In this document: piece after piece, positions 53,023-61,007 of the stretch | Position numbering within the stretch: position 1 is the stretch's first letter | How the letters are laid out: each line of letters begins with the position of its first letter | Origin: Saccharopolyspora erythraea NRRL 2338 | Lineage (GTDB): Bacteria > Actinomycetota > Actinomycetes > Mycobacteriales > Pseudonocardiaceae | Direction: 5' to 3' | Length of the DNA: 64,000 bases | NCBI RefSeq assembly: GCF_000062885.1 | Contig: NC_009142.1 | Location: 8,049,584 to 8,113,583, forward strand | Translations under genes and position numbers: made by a program | Notes under the pieces: model-generated | What the model was told of the DNA's origin: nothing | The model's database searches: none | The model's input: the letters and a program-made list of their open reading frames with translations, nothing else

Positions 53023-54408
53023 ATGCCACAGCTCAAGCACTTCCCGCTGCCCGACGTCGGCGAGGGGCTGACCGAGGCCGAGATCCTGGACTGGAAGGTC
53101 AAGCCGGGCGACGCGGTCTCGGTGAACCAGATCATCGTCGAGATCGAGACGGCCAAGGCGTCCGTGGAGCTGCCGTGCCCGTTCGCGGGCCAGGTCAGCG
53201 AGCTGCTCGCCGACACCGGTCAGACGGTGGAGGTCGGCACCCCGATCATCACGATCGACCTGGACCCGTCCGGCGCGGCGGCACCGCAGGAGGCCGCCCC
53301 CGCCGAGAGCGAGGGCAAGATCGGCGAGGAGTCCAACGGGCGGATCGCCACGCTGGTCGGCTACGGCCCGCGGACCAGCTCGGCGAAGCGCCGCCCGCGC
53401 AAGGGCTCGGCCCAGGCCGCACCCGCCGCTTCCGCCGCGCCCCCCGCTTCCGCGGCACCCGTCGAGCCGCCGGTCGCGGCCGAGCCTCCCGCCGCCGTCG
53501 CGGCCGAGGTCCAGGTGCCCGCGCAGCCGTCGGCGCCCGCGCGCAACGGCGGATACGTGCCGCTGGCCAAGCCGCCGGTGCGCAAGCTCGCCAAGGACCT
53601 CGGGGTGGACCTGCACGGGGTCGCCGGCTCCGGTGAGGGCGGCGTGATCACTCGCGAAGACGTGCGTTCCGCCGCGGCTCCGGCCGCCGCCCCGGCGGCG
53701 GCACCGGGCGCCCGCGAGCGGCGCGTGCCGATCAAGGGGGTCCGCAAGGCCACCGCGCAGGCGATGGTCAGCAGCGCCTTCACCGCACCGCACGTCACCG
53801 AGTTCCTCACCGTCGACGTCACGCCGATGATGGAGCTGCGCGAGCGGCTGAAGTCCCACCCCGAGTTCCGCGGGGTCAAGGTCACGCCGCTGGCGTTCGC
53901 GGCCAAGGCGCTGTGCCTGGCCGCGCGGCGCACGCCGGACGTGAACGCGACGTGGGACGAGGCCGCGGGCGAGATCGTCTACAAGGACTACGTGCACCTG
54001 GGCATCGCGGCGGCGACACCGCGCGGCCTGGTGGTGCCGAAGATCCGGGACGCCGACGGCATGTCGCTGCGGGAGCTGGCCGAGGCGCTGGAGTCGCTGA
54101 CCGCGACCGCCCGCGAGGGCAGGACGCCCCCGGCCGACATGGTCGGCGGGACGATCACGATCACCAACGTCGGCGTGTTCGGCGTCGACACCGGGACCCC
54201 GATCCTCAACCCCGGCGAGTCGGCGATCCTGGCGTTCGGCGCGGTCCGGGACATGCCGTGGGTGGTCGACGGCCAGGTCGTGCCGCGCAAGGTCTGCCAG
54301 CTCGCGCTGAGCTTCGACCACCGGGTGGTCGACGGCCAGCAGGGCTCGCAGTTCCTCGCCGACGTCGGGGCGCTGCTGTCGGACCCGAGCATGGCGATCA
54401 CCTACTGA
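53023..54408 (+). CDS. bkdC: 2-oxoacid dehydrogenase E2 acyltransferase
   Basis: Core acyltransferase of 461 aa. A single lipoyl domain has the modified Lys45 (EIETAKASVE), an Ala/Pro linker follows, the E1/E3-binding domain is VRKLAKDLGVDLHGVAGSG, and the catalytic domain ends with FDHRVVDG (H433, D437). GGGAG precedes the ATG. No E3 gene is nearby, so a shared lipoamide dehydrogenase is likely. Its terminator is split by an IS element. Confidence 0.94.
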   Translation: MPQLKHFPLPDVGEGLTEAEILDWKVKPGDAVSVNQIIVEIETAKASVELPCPFAGQVSELLADTGQTVEVGTPIITIDLDPSGAAAPQEAAPAESEGKIGEESNGRIATLVGYGPRTSSAKRRPRKGSAQAAPAASAAPPASAAPVEPPVAAEPPAAVAAEVQVPAQPSAPARNGGYVPLAKPPVRKLAKDLGVDLHGVAGSGEGGVITREDVRSAAAPAAAPAAAPGARERRVPIKGVRKATAQAMVSSAFTAPHVTEFLTVDVTPMMELRERLKSHPEFRGVKVTPLAFAAKALCLAARRTPDVNATWDEAAGEIVYKDYVHLGIAAATPRGLVVPKIRDADGMSLRELAEALESLTATAREGRTPPADMVGGTITITNVGVFGVDTGTPILNPGESAILAFGAVRDMPWVVDGQVVPRKVCQLALSFDHRVVDGQQGSQFLADVGALLSDPSMAITY

Positions 54409-54413
54409 CGCAC

Positions 54414-54430
54414 GCGAGAAGGGCCCCTCG
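54414..54430. terminator. Left arm of a terminator split by the IS element
   Basis: GCGAGAAGGGCCCCTCG, 5 nt after the E2 stop, is the exact reverse complement of 55925-55941 on the other side of the insertion. Confidence 0.8.
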
Positions 54431-54441
54431 TTCCGGTGGGC

Positions 54442-55914
54442 GGATTCAAGGGGTCGTCGCAACACAGATGGTCAACTGGCTTTGGTCAGGAGCATAGCGA
54501 GGCGCTCGGCTGGGGAGTCCCAGCCGAGCGTTTTGCGTGGTCGCCCGTTGAGCTGTTGGGCGACGTGTTCAAGGTCCTCGGGTCCGTAAACGCTGAGGTC
54601 GGTGCCCTTGGGGAAGTACTGGCGCAGCAGTCCGTTGGTGTTTTCGTTGCTGCCGCGCTGCCAGGGACTGGCCGGGTCGCAGAAGTAGACCGGCATGTCG
54701 GTGGCCATGGTGAACTGCTTGTGGCGGGCCATCTCGGCTCCCTGGTCCCAGGTCAGCGAGCCACGAAGGTGAGTCGGCAGCGTTGTGATAGTCGCTACGA
54801 GTCCGTCCCGGACCGTTTCGGCGTCATGCCCGTTCGGTAGGTGGACCAGCATCGTGTACCGCGTGGTGCGTTCCACCAGGGTGCCGATCGCGGACTGGCT
54901 GCCAGCGCCAATGATCAAGTCTCCCTCCCAGTGGCCGGGCACGGCCCGGTCGGCGGCCTCGGCGGGGCGGTCGCTGATCATCACCATCGGGTCGATGAAC
55001 CGCGCGGTGCGCTGGTTCGGGTTGCGGCGTGGCTTGCGGCGGGTCCGGCCGGTGCGGATCGCGGCCTGTACTTCGCGTTTGAGACCACCGCGGGCCTGGA
55101 AGTACAGCGCCTGGTAGATCGTCTCCACGCTCACTCGCATCCTCTGGTCGCCGGGATGCTCCTTGCCTAGAGCGTGGCAGATCTGCTCCGGTGACCAGCG
55201 CTCGCGCAGCCCGTCGGCCACGAACTGGCGTAACGGTCCCTGCGCGATCAGCTTGCGTTGCTTCGGGCGCGGTCGACGGGCGGCCGCCGCTCGGTGAGCC
55301 GCATACGGCCGGTAGGCGCCGTGGGTGGAGTTCGCGCGGATCTCCCGCAAGATCGTGCTGGCCGACCGCCCCAACGCCTTCCCGATCGCCCGCAGTGAGT
55401 GGCCCTCGGCCCGCAGGTCCCGGATCCGCTCCCGCTCCACCAAGGTCAGCAGCCGAGGATGCAACTGCTTGTCCAGTGCGGACAGCTTGGGCGCTGGGGA
55501 GTTCACGTCGACAATCGTGCTGGTCCCCGCCGCGTAATCGACACGAACCCCGTTCGGGTAGGTCCGCGCGTTCCGGCTCTTGCGGACCCCGTAGTCCCAG
55601 TCCTTCGCCGTGCGCTCGTTGATGCCCACCCGCTCGGCCGCCCGACGTCGGGCCACACCCTCGGAACGCAACCGCTCGTACTCCTCGCGCCGTGGGTGTC
55701 GACGCGACGCCCGAATCGACCGCCGCCCAGCCTGCCGGGCCCAACCAAAGGCCGTGTTCCGGTTCAGGCCCAGCTCACGGGCCGCCACAGTGACGCTCCC
55801 AACCGCATCAAGCCGGTCCAGGAAACGTTGCTTCAGCTCGGCACTGTCACCCTCACATGCCACGGTCCTCGCAACTCCCACAGGTCGCAGGTGTTGCGAG
55901 GACCGCTAGAACCC
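54442..55914. mobile_element. IS30-family insertion sequence
   Basis: About 1,473 bp. Imperfect terminal inverted repeats of 24 bp (20 matches), with inner identical core TCGCAACAC: GGTCGTCGCAACAC at 54452-54465 and its partner at 55891-55904. A third copy of GGTCCTCGCAAC at 55864-55875 makes a hairpin with the right end. Target-site duplication is not evident. It carries one transposase gene and appears intact. Confidence 0.8.
54472..55881 (-). CDS. IS30-family transposase
   Basis: Transposase of up to 469 aa. Two helix-turn-helix regions are visible: VAARELGLNRNTAFGWAR near the N-terminus and RDLRAEGHSLRAIGKALG before STILREIRAN. The DDE residues are in GHWEGDLIIG, LTWDQGAEM and RGSNENTNGLLRQYFPKG. 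The length is greater than in many IS30 members because of the extra N-terminal DNA-binding region. GTG at 55881 or 55863 may be the start. Confidence 0.9.
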   Translation of the reverse strand: MGVARTVACEGDSAELKQRFLDRLDAVGSVTVAARELGLNRNTAFGWARQAGRRSIRASRRHPRREEYERLRSEGVARRRAAERVGINERTAKDWDYGVRKSRNARTYPNGVRVDYAAGTSTIVDVNSPAPKLSALDKQLHPRLLTLVERERIRDLRAEGHSLRAIGKALGRSASTILREIRANSTHGAYRPYAAHRAAAARRPRPKQRKLIAQGPLRQFVADGLRERWSPEQICHALGKEHPGDQRMRVSVETIYQALYFQARGGLKREVQAAIRTGRTRRKPRRNPNQRTARFIDPMVMISDRPAEAADRAVPGHWEGDLIIGAGSQSAIGTLVERTTRYTMLVHLPNGHDAETVRDGLVATITTLPTHLRGSLTWDQGAEMARHKQFTMATDMPVYFCDPASPWQRGSNENTNGLLRQYFPKGTDLSVYGPEDLEHVAQQLNGRPRKTLGWDSPAERLAMLLTKAS

Positions 55915-55924
55915 CCGCTGTGGA

Positions 55925-55941
55925 CGAGGGGCCCTTCTCGC
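55925..55941. terminator. Right arm of the IS-split terminator
   Basis: CGAGGGGCCCTTCTCGC pairs perfectly (17 of 17) with 54414-54430. It lies 3 nt from the stop of the convergent C39-like gene, so the original hairpin served both genes. Confidence 0.8.
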
Positions 55942-55944
55942 TTG

Positions 55945-56571
55945 TCAGGCGCTGTAGCCCTTCGGCGGGATCAGCGTCGAGAGCTGGTCGAAGCTGAGCC
56001 AGTAGAGCTGGTTGCCGGAGAACGACGCCGGGTCGGCGATGTGCACGGTCATGTTCTCGCTGTCGTAGCCGATGACCGTGAAGTAGTGGTAGATCGTCTG
56101 CCCGGGCGGGTAGCCGGGCGGCTGGTTGCCGGGCGGCGCGACGATGTTGGCCACGATCGCGTGCCCGGAGTCGATGTCGGCGACGATGTCGCTCCAGAGC
56201 TTGTCCTTCTGCTCCTGCGTCGGCGGGTCGTCGGGCATCTCGACGGTGGAGTACTCGCTGCCGGTTCCCGAGAGCCGGTTGTTGAGCACGCCGGTCACCT
56301 GCGAGATGTGGTCGGTGCCGTTCTCGGTGGTGCCGAGCTCGGCGGCGAGGGTCTCCTGGCTGGGCAGGTCGCCGGTGCGGGCGGACAGCGCGATGCGGGT
56401 GGCGGCGGGACCGCACCAGTAGCCGGTCTCCTGCACCTGGTAGTCGACGTCGAGGGACTTCGCGGCCGCGACCCGCACCTGGGCGGGTGCCTCGGGGGCC
56501 GCTGCGGCGGCGGGCAGGGCGGGCGCCCCGGCCAGCACCGCGGTGGCGGCCACGACCAGGAGTCGGCGCAT
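55945..56571 (-). CDS. Secreted C39-like peptidase family protein
   Basis: Exported protein of 208 aa with a signal peptide ending PAAAAA. The C39-like core is visible: QVQETGYWCGPAATRIAL (Cys), IYHYFTVIGYD (His) and VHIADPAS (Asp). GGAGA precedes the ATG at 56571. It probably cleaves or binds peptides outside the cell. Confidence 0.85.
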   Translation of the reverse strand: MRRLLVVAATAVLAGAPALPAAAAAPEAPAQVRVAAAKSLDVDYQVQETGYWCGPAATRIALSARTGDLPSQETLAAELGTTENGTDHISQVTGVLNNRLSGTGSEYSTVEMPDDPPTQEQKDKLWSDIVADIDSGHAIVANIVAPPGNQPPGYPPGQTIYHYFTVIGYDSENMTVHIADPASFSGNQLYWLSFDQLSTLIPPKGYSA

Positions 56572-56683
56572 GCTGGTCTCCGTTGCTCGTGATCTTCTGA
56601 CGAACAACGTCATGCTTTCCGACGACAAGCAACAGCGGGAGCGGCCGGACGGCGCAATCGGGATGGTGCGCACGCCCCCGCGA

Positions 56684-57181
56684 TCAATGGCGCCGGAAGA
56701 CCACCACGCCCCGCGCAGGCCGCCACAGCTTGATCAGCAACTGCCCCGCGGCCTCGTCCACACCGGTGGTCACGACCTCGGTGATCTCCACGCGGAACAG
56801 GTGCGAGTCGTCACCGGCGGGTTTCGCGCGCTCGATCCAGGCACGGCGCTCGGAGGGGGCGGTGACCTCGAAAGCCCTGCCGGAGAGCTTGACGTCGGGA
56901 TCGCCCAGACCCGCCTCACCGGGCTGTGCGTGCACCGACATGCGCGGGTCGCGCCGCAGGTCGAGCGCCTTGTGCGAGCCGGGCATCGACCACAGCTCCA
57001 GCACGTCGTCGCGCCAGTGGACCTCGATGGCGCTGAGTCGCGGCGAGCCGTCCCGCCGCAGGGTCGCGAGCACGTGGCGCCTGCTCGCCCCGAACCGCCG
57101 CCGCACGTCCGCCGCGATCCGCGGCTCCTCGGCGGAGAACTGCTTCCAGCTGACCACGGGCACCAGGTTCGCACCGATCAC
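56684..57181 (-). CDS. FMN-binding pyridoxamine 5'-phosphate oxidase-like protein
   Basis: Split-barrel protein of 165 aa with HVLATLRRDGSPRLSAIEVHW, MPGSHKALDLRRDPRMSVHA and VTTGVDEAAGQLLIKLW. The family binds FMN or F420 and reduces or oxidises small molecules; the true substrate is unknown. The GTG start is uncertain because it lacks a clear ribosome site. Confidence 0.75.
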   Translation of the reverse strand: MIGANLVPVVSWKQFSAEEPRIAADVRRRFGASRRHVLATLRRDGSPRLSAIEVHWRDDVLELWSMPGSHKALDLRRDPRMSVHAQPGEAGLGDPDVKLSGRAFEVTAPSERRAWIERAKPAGDDSHLFRVEITEVVTTGVDEAAGQLLIKLWRPARGVVVFRRH

Positions 57182-57213
57182 CGACAGACCGGTGCGAACC
57201 GGTGAAGCCCGTT

Positions 57214-57235
57214 CGTCCCGCCCGGGGGCGGGACG
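57214..57235 (-). terminator. Hairpin after the 75-aa gene
   Basis: CGTCCCGCC and GGCGGGACG arms with a CGGG loop, 3 nt after the stop codon. Confidence 0.6.
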
Positions 57236-57238
57236 CGA

Positions 57239-57466
57239 TCAGTCCTGCTTGCGGCGCCTGCCGCCCTTCTTGCCCGCGGACGCGGTCGCGCTCTCGGAGT
57301 CGGCGACCTTCGCCTGCTCGTGGCGCTTGGCGCTCTCGGCCTCCGCCTCGCGGATGAAGTCGAACGCGTGCATGTCGAAGTCGTGCACGTCGATCTCGGG
57401 CAGCTCGCCGAGTTCCTTGTTCAGTTCTCCGAAGATCGGAGTCTTCGGGTCGTGGGTGGTGTTCAC
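57239..57466 (-). CDS. Small charged protein, 75 aa
   Basis: GGGAGGG lies about 7 nt before the GTG. The product begins VNTTHDPKTPIFGELNKELG, has an acidic middle (IDVHDFDMHAFDFI) and a basic tail (KKGGRRRKQD). No family recognised. Followed by a hairpin, so it is its own transcription unit or the end of one. Confidence 0.6.
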   Translation of the reverse strand: MNTTHDPKTPIFGELNKELGELPEIDVHDFDMHAFDFIREAEAESAKRHEQAKVADSESATASAGKKGGRRRKQD

Positions 57467-58047
57467 CGCTTCGCCCTCCCGTTTCGCTCTCGAAGCCGTG
57501 CCCGGTCCCGGCCGGGGCTCGCGAGCCCTCGCCGGTCCCGGTCGCGCTTGGTGTGGTCCCTCCCCGATGGGCCCACCCGGCGCGTTCGGCTCCACGCGTG
57601 GCCGATCGCGCCGTTGGGACGCGCGCTGACCGAGCAAGTGTCGCGTCAGCCGCCCATTTTCACCTGTTCGGGTGAGTCAGATAGTGCTTCTGCCCACCCG
57701 CGCGGGCATGGCGCCCACGAAATCCTGCCTGTTCTCGGTCAAACCCGCTCGGGCTTTGTGCAATTCCGCACCGTGGCGAGCGCCACTCCTGCCTTCCGCA
57801 ACGCGGCCGAATGAGGGAAGGGAGCCCACCGCACGGCGTCGTGCCCCCACGGCGGAACGGACGCGATGCCACCGGGCGCGCCCTCGGGCCGGACGGCATC
57901 GGGCGGCCTCCGTCCGACCCACTCCCGGTGAACTTGCGAACGAGCAGGTTCAACGGACGCGGCCCCGGCTTGATCGCGGCTGTTCTAGCCTTGGGGGAAG
58001 CACCCTGGGTGAGGCGCGGCCGGCAGGCCGCCGTGGTGAGAGGTGAG
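57467..58047. other. Long divergent intergenic region, 581 nt
   Basis: Lies between the 75-aa gene and the TetR gene. Holds only a short inverted repeat TCACC-TGTTCG-GGTGA (57660-57675). ORFs crossing it lack ribosome sites and codon bias. The function of this gap is unexplained. Confidence 0.4.
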
Positions 58048-58707
58048 ATGAAGGCCGACGTGGAGCACTCGGATCGCCCCCGCCCCCGCACCAAGCGGCT
58101 GCCGCGCTCGGTGCGGGAACGGCAGATCCTGGACGCGGCGGTGGACGTCTTCGCCGCGCACGGCTTCCACCAGGCGTCGATGGACGAGATCTCCGAGGTC
58201 GCGGGCATCTCCAAGCCGATGATCTACGCCTACCTGGGGTCGAAGGAGGAGCTGTTCGTCGCCTGCATCCAGCGGGAGGCGGCCAGGCTGCTCGACGCCA
58301 TCCGCGGCGCGGTCGACACCGGCCTGCGGCCCGACCAGCAGCTCTGGCGCGGGCTGCGGTCGTTCTTCGAGTACACCCAGCAGTACCGGTCGAGCTGGGC
58401 GGTGCTGCACCGGCAGGCCAACGCCCAGGGCGAACCGTTCTCCATCGAGCTCGCGCAGTGGCGCAGCCGCACCCGCGACGTCATCGCGATGCTGCTGGCC
58501 CGGGCGACCGAGTCGGCCGAGCAGCAGATGCAGCCCGAGCAGATGCAGCCGTTCGCCGCTGCGCTGGTCGGCGCGGGCGAGTCGCTGGTCGACTGGTGGC
58601 TGGACAATCCCGACCACACCGCCGACGGCATGGCGATGCGCCTGATGAACATGGTCTGGATGGGCTTCGGCGACCTGGTCGAGGGCCGCGACTGGAAACC
58701 GGAGTGA
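58048..58707 (+). CDS. TetR-family transcriptional regulator
   Basis: Regulator of 219 aa. The N-terminal HTH is RQILDAAVDVFAAHGFHQAS, MDEISEVAGISKPMIYAYLG. The position corresponds to mycobacterial Rv0238, next to the htdX-fabG4-fadA2 genes. It may control these fatty-acid genes through the site at 60952-60965. GAGGTG lies close to the ATG. Confidence 0.88.
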   Translation: MKADVEHSDRPRPRTKRLPRSVRERQILDAAVDVFAAHGFHQASMDEISEVAGISKPMIYAYLGSKEELFVACIQREAARLLDAIRGAVDTGLRPDQQLWRGLRSFFEYTQQYRSSWAVLHRQANAQGEPFSIELAQWRSRTRDVIAMLLARATESAEQQMQPEQMQPFAAALVGAGESLVDWWLDNPDHTADGMAMRLMNMVWMGFGDLVEGRDWKPE

Positions 58708-58710
58708 CCC

Positions 58711-58740
58711 GGGTGCCGGCTCCGGATGGAACCGGCACCC
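58711..58740. terminator. Bidirectional hairpin between TetR and htdX-like genes
   Basis: GGGTGCCGG and CCGGCACCC arms, with inner TCC/GGA pairing, in the 38-nt convergent gap. Confidence 0.65.
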
Positions 58741-58745
58741 CGCGC

Positions 58746-59576
58746 TCAGCGGGTGATCGTGCCGAACAGGTGCGGCTTGCCCGACCCGGAGTGCAAGGCG
58801 AACTCCTGGCCGCGCTCGGTGAACTCCACCGACGAGGGCAGCAGCACCGGCTTGCGGAACTCGACCTCCACACCGCACGCCTCGGGCAGCCTGCCCTCGA
58901 AGGCGGCCACGCAGCGGGCCTTCGACCACATGCCGTGGGCGATGGCGCGCGGGAAGCCGAACGCCTTCGCGGTCAGCGGGTGCATGTGGATCGGGTTGCG
59001 GTCGCCCGACACCGCGGCGTAGCGGCGGCCGAGGTCGCCGGGCAGCCGCCACCGCGCGGTGGCCTCGCCCGCCTCGATGCCCGCCCGCTCCGTACGCGCG
59101 GCCTCGGCGCCGTCTTCCTGCTTTCCCCTGCGCAGGTAGGTGCTGACCTCCCGCCAGACCACCTCGCCGCCGGTGCTGGTCTCGGTGATGACGTCGAACT
59201 GCCTGCCCTTCGGGTGCGGGCGCAGGTTCCGCACCCGCACCTGCTGGCTCAGCTCGTCGGTCACCAGCAGCGGCCGATCCTGCTGGATCGTGTTGGCCAC
59301 GTGCACCAGCCCGACCAGCGGGAACGGGAAGCCCTGGTCGGTCATCAGCCGCACCGCCATGCCGAAGGACAGCACGTGCGGGTAGGTCAGCGGCAGCTCG
59401 TCGCGCAGCCCGAAACCGCACACCCGGTTGTAGTCGGCGAGGTGCTCGCGGTCGACGGTGATGCCGTGCCGGACGTACTCGGTGTCGGGCAGGCTGGAGC
59501 CCCGCCGCGCCGGGCCGGAGGCGACCGCCCTGAGGTACAGGGAAGAAAGGTTCGGTGCGCTGGTCAGCTCCGGCAT
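58746..59576 (-). CDS. MaoC-like (R)-3-hydroxyacyl dehydratase, HtdX-like
   Basis: Double hot-dog protein of 276 aa. The hydratase 2 motif is YAAVSGDRNPIHMHPLTAKAFGFPRAIAHGM, with Asp and His in the active site. It reversibly hydrates enoyl-thioesters. It starts 1 nt after the FabG4-like stop, so the reductase and dehydratase are coupled. Gene order matches Rv0241c-Rv0242c-Rv0243 of Mycobacterium. Confidence 0.85.
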   Translation of the reverse strand: MPELTSAPNLSSLYLRAVASGPARRGSSLPDTEYVRHGITVDREHLADYNRVCGFGLRDELPLTYPHVLSFGMAVRLMTDQGFPFPLVGLVHVANTIQQDRPLLVTDELSQQVRVRNLRPHPKGRQFDVITETSTGGEVVWREVSTYLRRGKQEDGAEAARTERAGIEAGEATARWRLPGDLGRRYAAVSGDRNPIHMHPLTAKAFGFPRAIAHGMWSKARCVAAFEGRLPEACGVEVEFRKPVLLPSSVEFTERGQEFALHSGSGKPHLFGTITR

Positions 59577-59577
59577 G

Positions 59578-60915
59578 TCAGGCTCCCAGCAGGCTCTGGC
59601 CGCAGACCCGGACCACGTTGCCGTTGACCCCGGCGGAGGCGGGGCCGGCGAACCAGGCGATCGTCTCGGCGACGTCCACCGGCAGGCCGCCCTGCGACAT
59701 GCTGTTCATCCGCCTGCCCGCCTCGCGCACGAACAACGGCACCGCGGCGGTCATCTTGGTCTCGATGAACCCGGGCGCGACCGCGTTGACGGTGGCCCCG
59801 CGGGCGGCGGCGACCGGGGCGGTGCCCTGGACCAGACCGATCACGCCCGCCTTGGACGTGGCGTAGTTGGTCTGGCCGACGTTGCCCGCGATGCCGCTGA
59901 TCGAGGCGACCCCGATGATCCGCCCGCCCGGCCGCAGCGGCGAGCCCTCCGCGAGCAGCGCTTCGTTGATGCGCTCCTGCGAGGTGAGGTTGACCGCGAT
60001 CACCGCGTCCCACTGCTGCTCGGTCATCCGGCCCAGCGTCTTGTCCCGGGTGATGCCCGCGTTGTGCACGACGACGTCGATGCCGCCGTGTCGTTCGGTG
60101 AAGTGCTCGAGGATGCGCTGCGGCGCGTCCTGGGCGGTGATGTCGAGCTGGAGCGTCGAGCCGCCGATGCTGTTTGCGACCCGGGTCAGGTCACCGCCCT
60201 GGGCGGGGACGTCGAGGCAGACCACGTGCGCGCCGTCGCGAGCCAGGGTCTCGGCGATCGCCTCGCCGATGCCCCGGGACGCGCCGGTGACCAGCGCGAC
60301 CTTGTCGCGCAGCGGCTGCGCCTGGTCGACCTCGGGGACCTCGGCCGGCCCGATCCGCACGACCTGCCCGGACACGTAGGCGGACTTCGCCGAGAGCAGG
60401 AAGCGCAGCGTCGAGTCGAGTGCCCCTTCGGCGCCTTCGGAGACGTAGACGAGCTGCACGGTCGCCCCGCGCTTGAGCTCCTTGCCGACGCTGCGGGTGA
60501 AACCCTCCAGCGCCCGGCGGGCGACCTGCTCGCGCGGGTCGGCGGCCTCCTCGGGCGGTGCGGCGAGCACGACCACCCGGCCGCACCGGTCGACCTGCCG
60601 GATCGTCGAGGCGAAGAACTCGTAGACCTGCCGCAGGTCGGTGCTGGAGTGCACGCCGCTGGCGTCGAAGACCAGCCCGGCGTAGCGGGCGCCGTCGGTG
60701 CGCACGTCGTGGACCTGGGCGTGGACGTCCTTGAGGGTGGCGGCCACCGAGGCGCCGAGGCGCGAGCCGGCGGCGGCGCCGGTGAGCACCGGGCCGGAGA
60801 CGACCGGGTCGCCCGGGCGGTGGCGCCGCAGCGGGGTCGGCTGCGGGAGACCGAGGCGCTTGCTGATCTGCCGTCCCAGCGGGGACGAGGTGAACTGTAG
60901 GTACCGGTCGGACAT
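59578..60915 (-). CDS. fabG4: 3-oxoacyl-ACP/CoA reductase, FabG4-like (high molecular weight)
   Basis: Reductase of 445 aa. An N-terminal flavodoxin-like domain of about 200 residues precedes an SDR domain with VALVTGASRGIGEAIAET, HNAGITRD, ASISGIAG and the catalytic NYATSKAG. This two-domain form is that of mycobacterial FabG4, which uses NADH. AGGAG precedes the ATG. It is divergent from the thiolase gene. Confidence 0.9.
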   Translation of the reverse strand: MSDRYLQFTSSPLGRQISKRLGLPQPTPLRRHRPGDPVVSGPVLTGAAAGSRLGASVAATLKDVHAQVHDVRTDGARYAGLVFDASGVHSSTDLRQVYEFFASTIRQVDRCGRVVVLAAPPEEAADPREQVARRALEGFTRSVGKELKRGATVQLVYVSEGAEGALDSTLRFLLSAKSAYVSGQVVRIGPAEVPEVDQAQPLRDKVALVTGASRGIGEAIAETLARDGAHVVCLDVPAQGGDLTRVANSIGGSTLQLDITAQDAPQRILEHFTERHGGIDVVVHNAGITRDKTLGRMTEQQWDAVIAVNLTSQERINEALLAEGSPLRPGGRIIGVASISGIAGNVGQTNYATSKAGVIGLVQGTAPVAAARGATVNAVAPGFIETKMTAAVPLFVREAGRRMNSMSQGGLPVDVAETIAWFAGPASAGVNGNVVRVCGQSLLGA

Positions 60916-60951
60916 TCGACACTCCTGCGGACTGACGGCTCGACGCATAAG

Positions 60952-60965
60952 CTACTCATCGGTAG
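60952..60965. promoter_or_regulatory. Candidate operator in the fabG4-fadA2 gap
   Basis: CTAC-TCATCG-GTAG inverted repeat in the divergent promoter region; the nearby TetR regulator is the obvious candidate to bind it. Confidence 0.4.
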
Positions 60966-61007
60966 GTTAGATTGCCCAGAGAGTCAGCACCAGTGAGGGA
61001 GTCAGGT

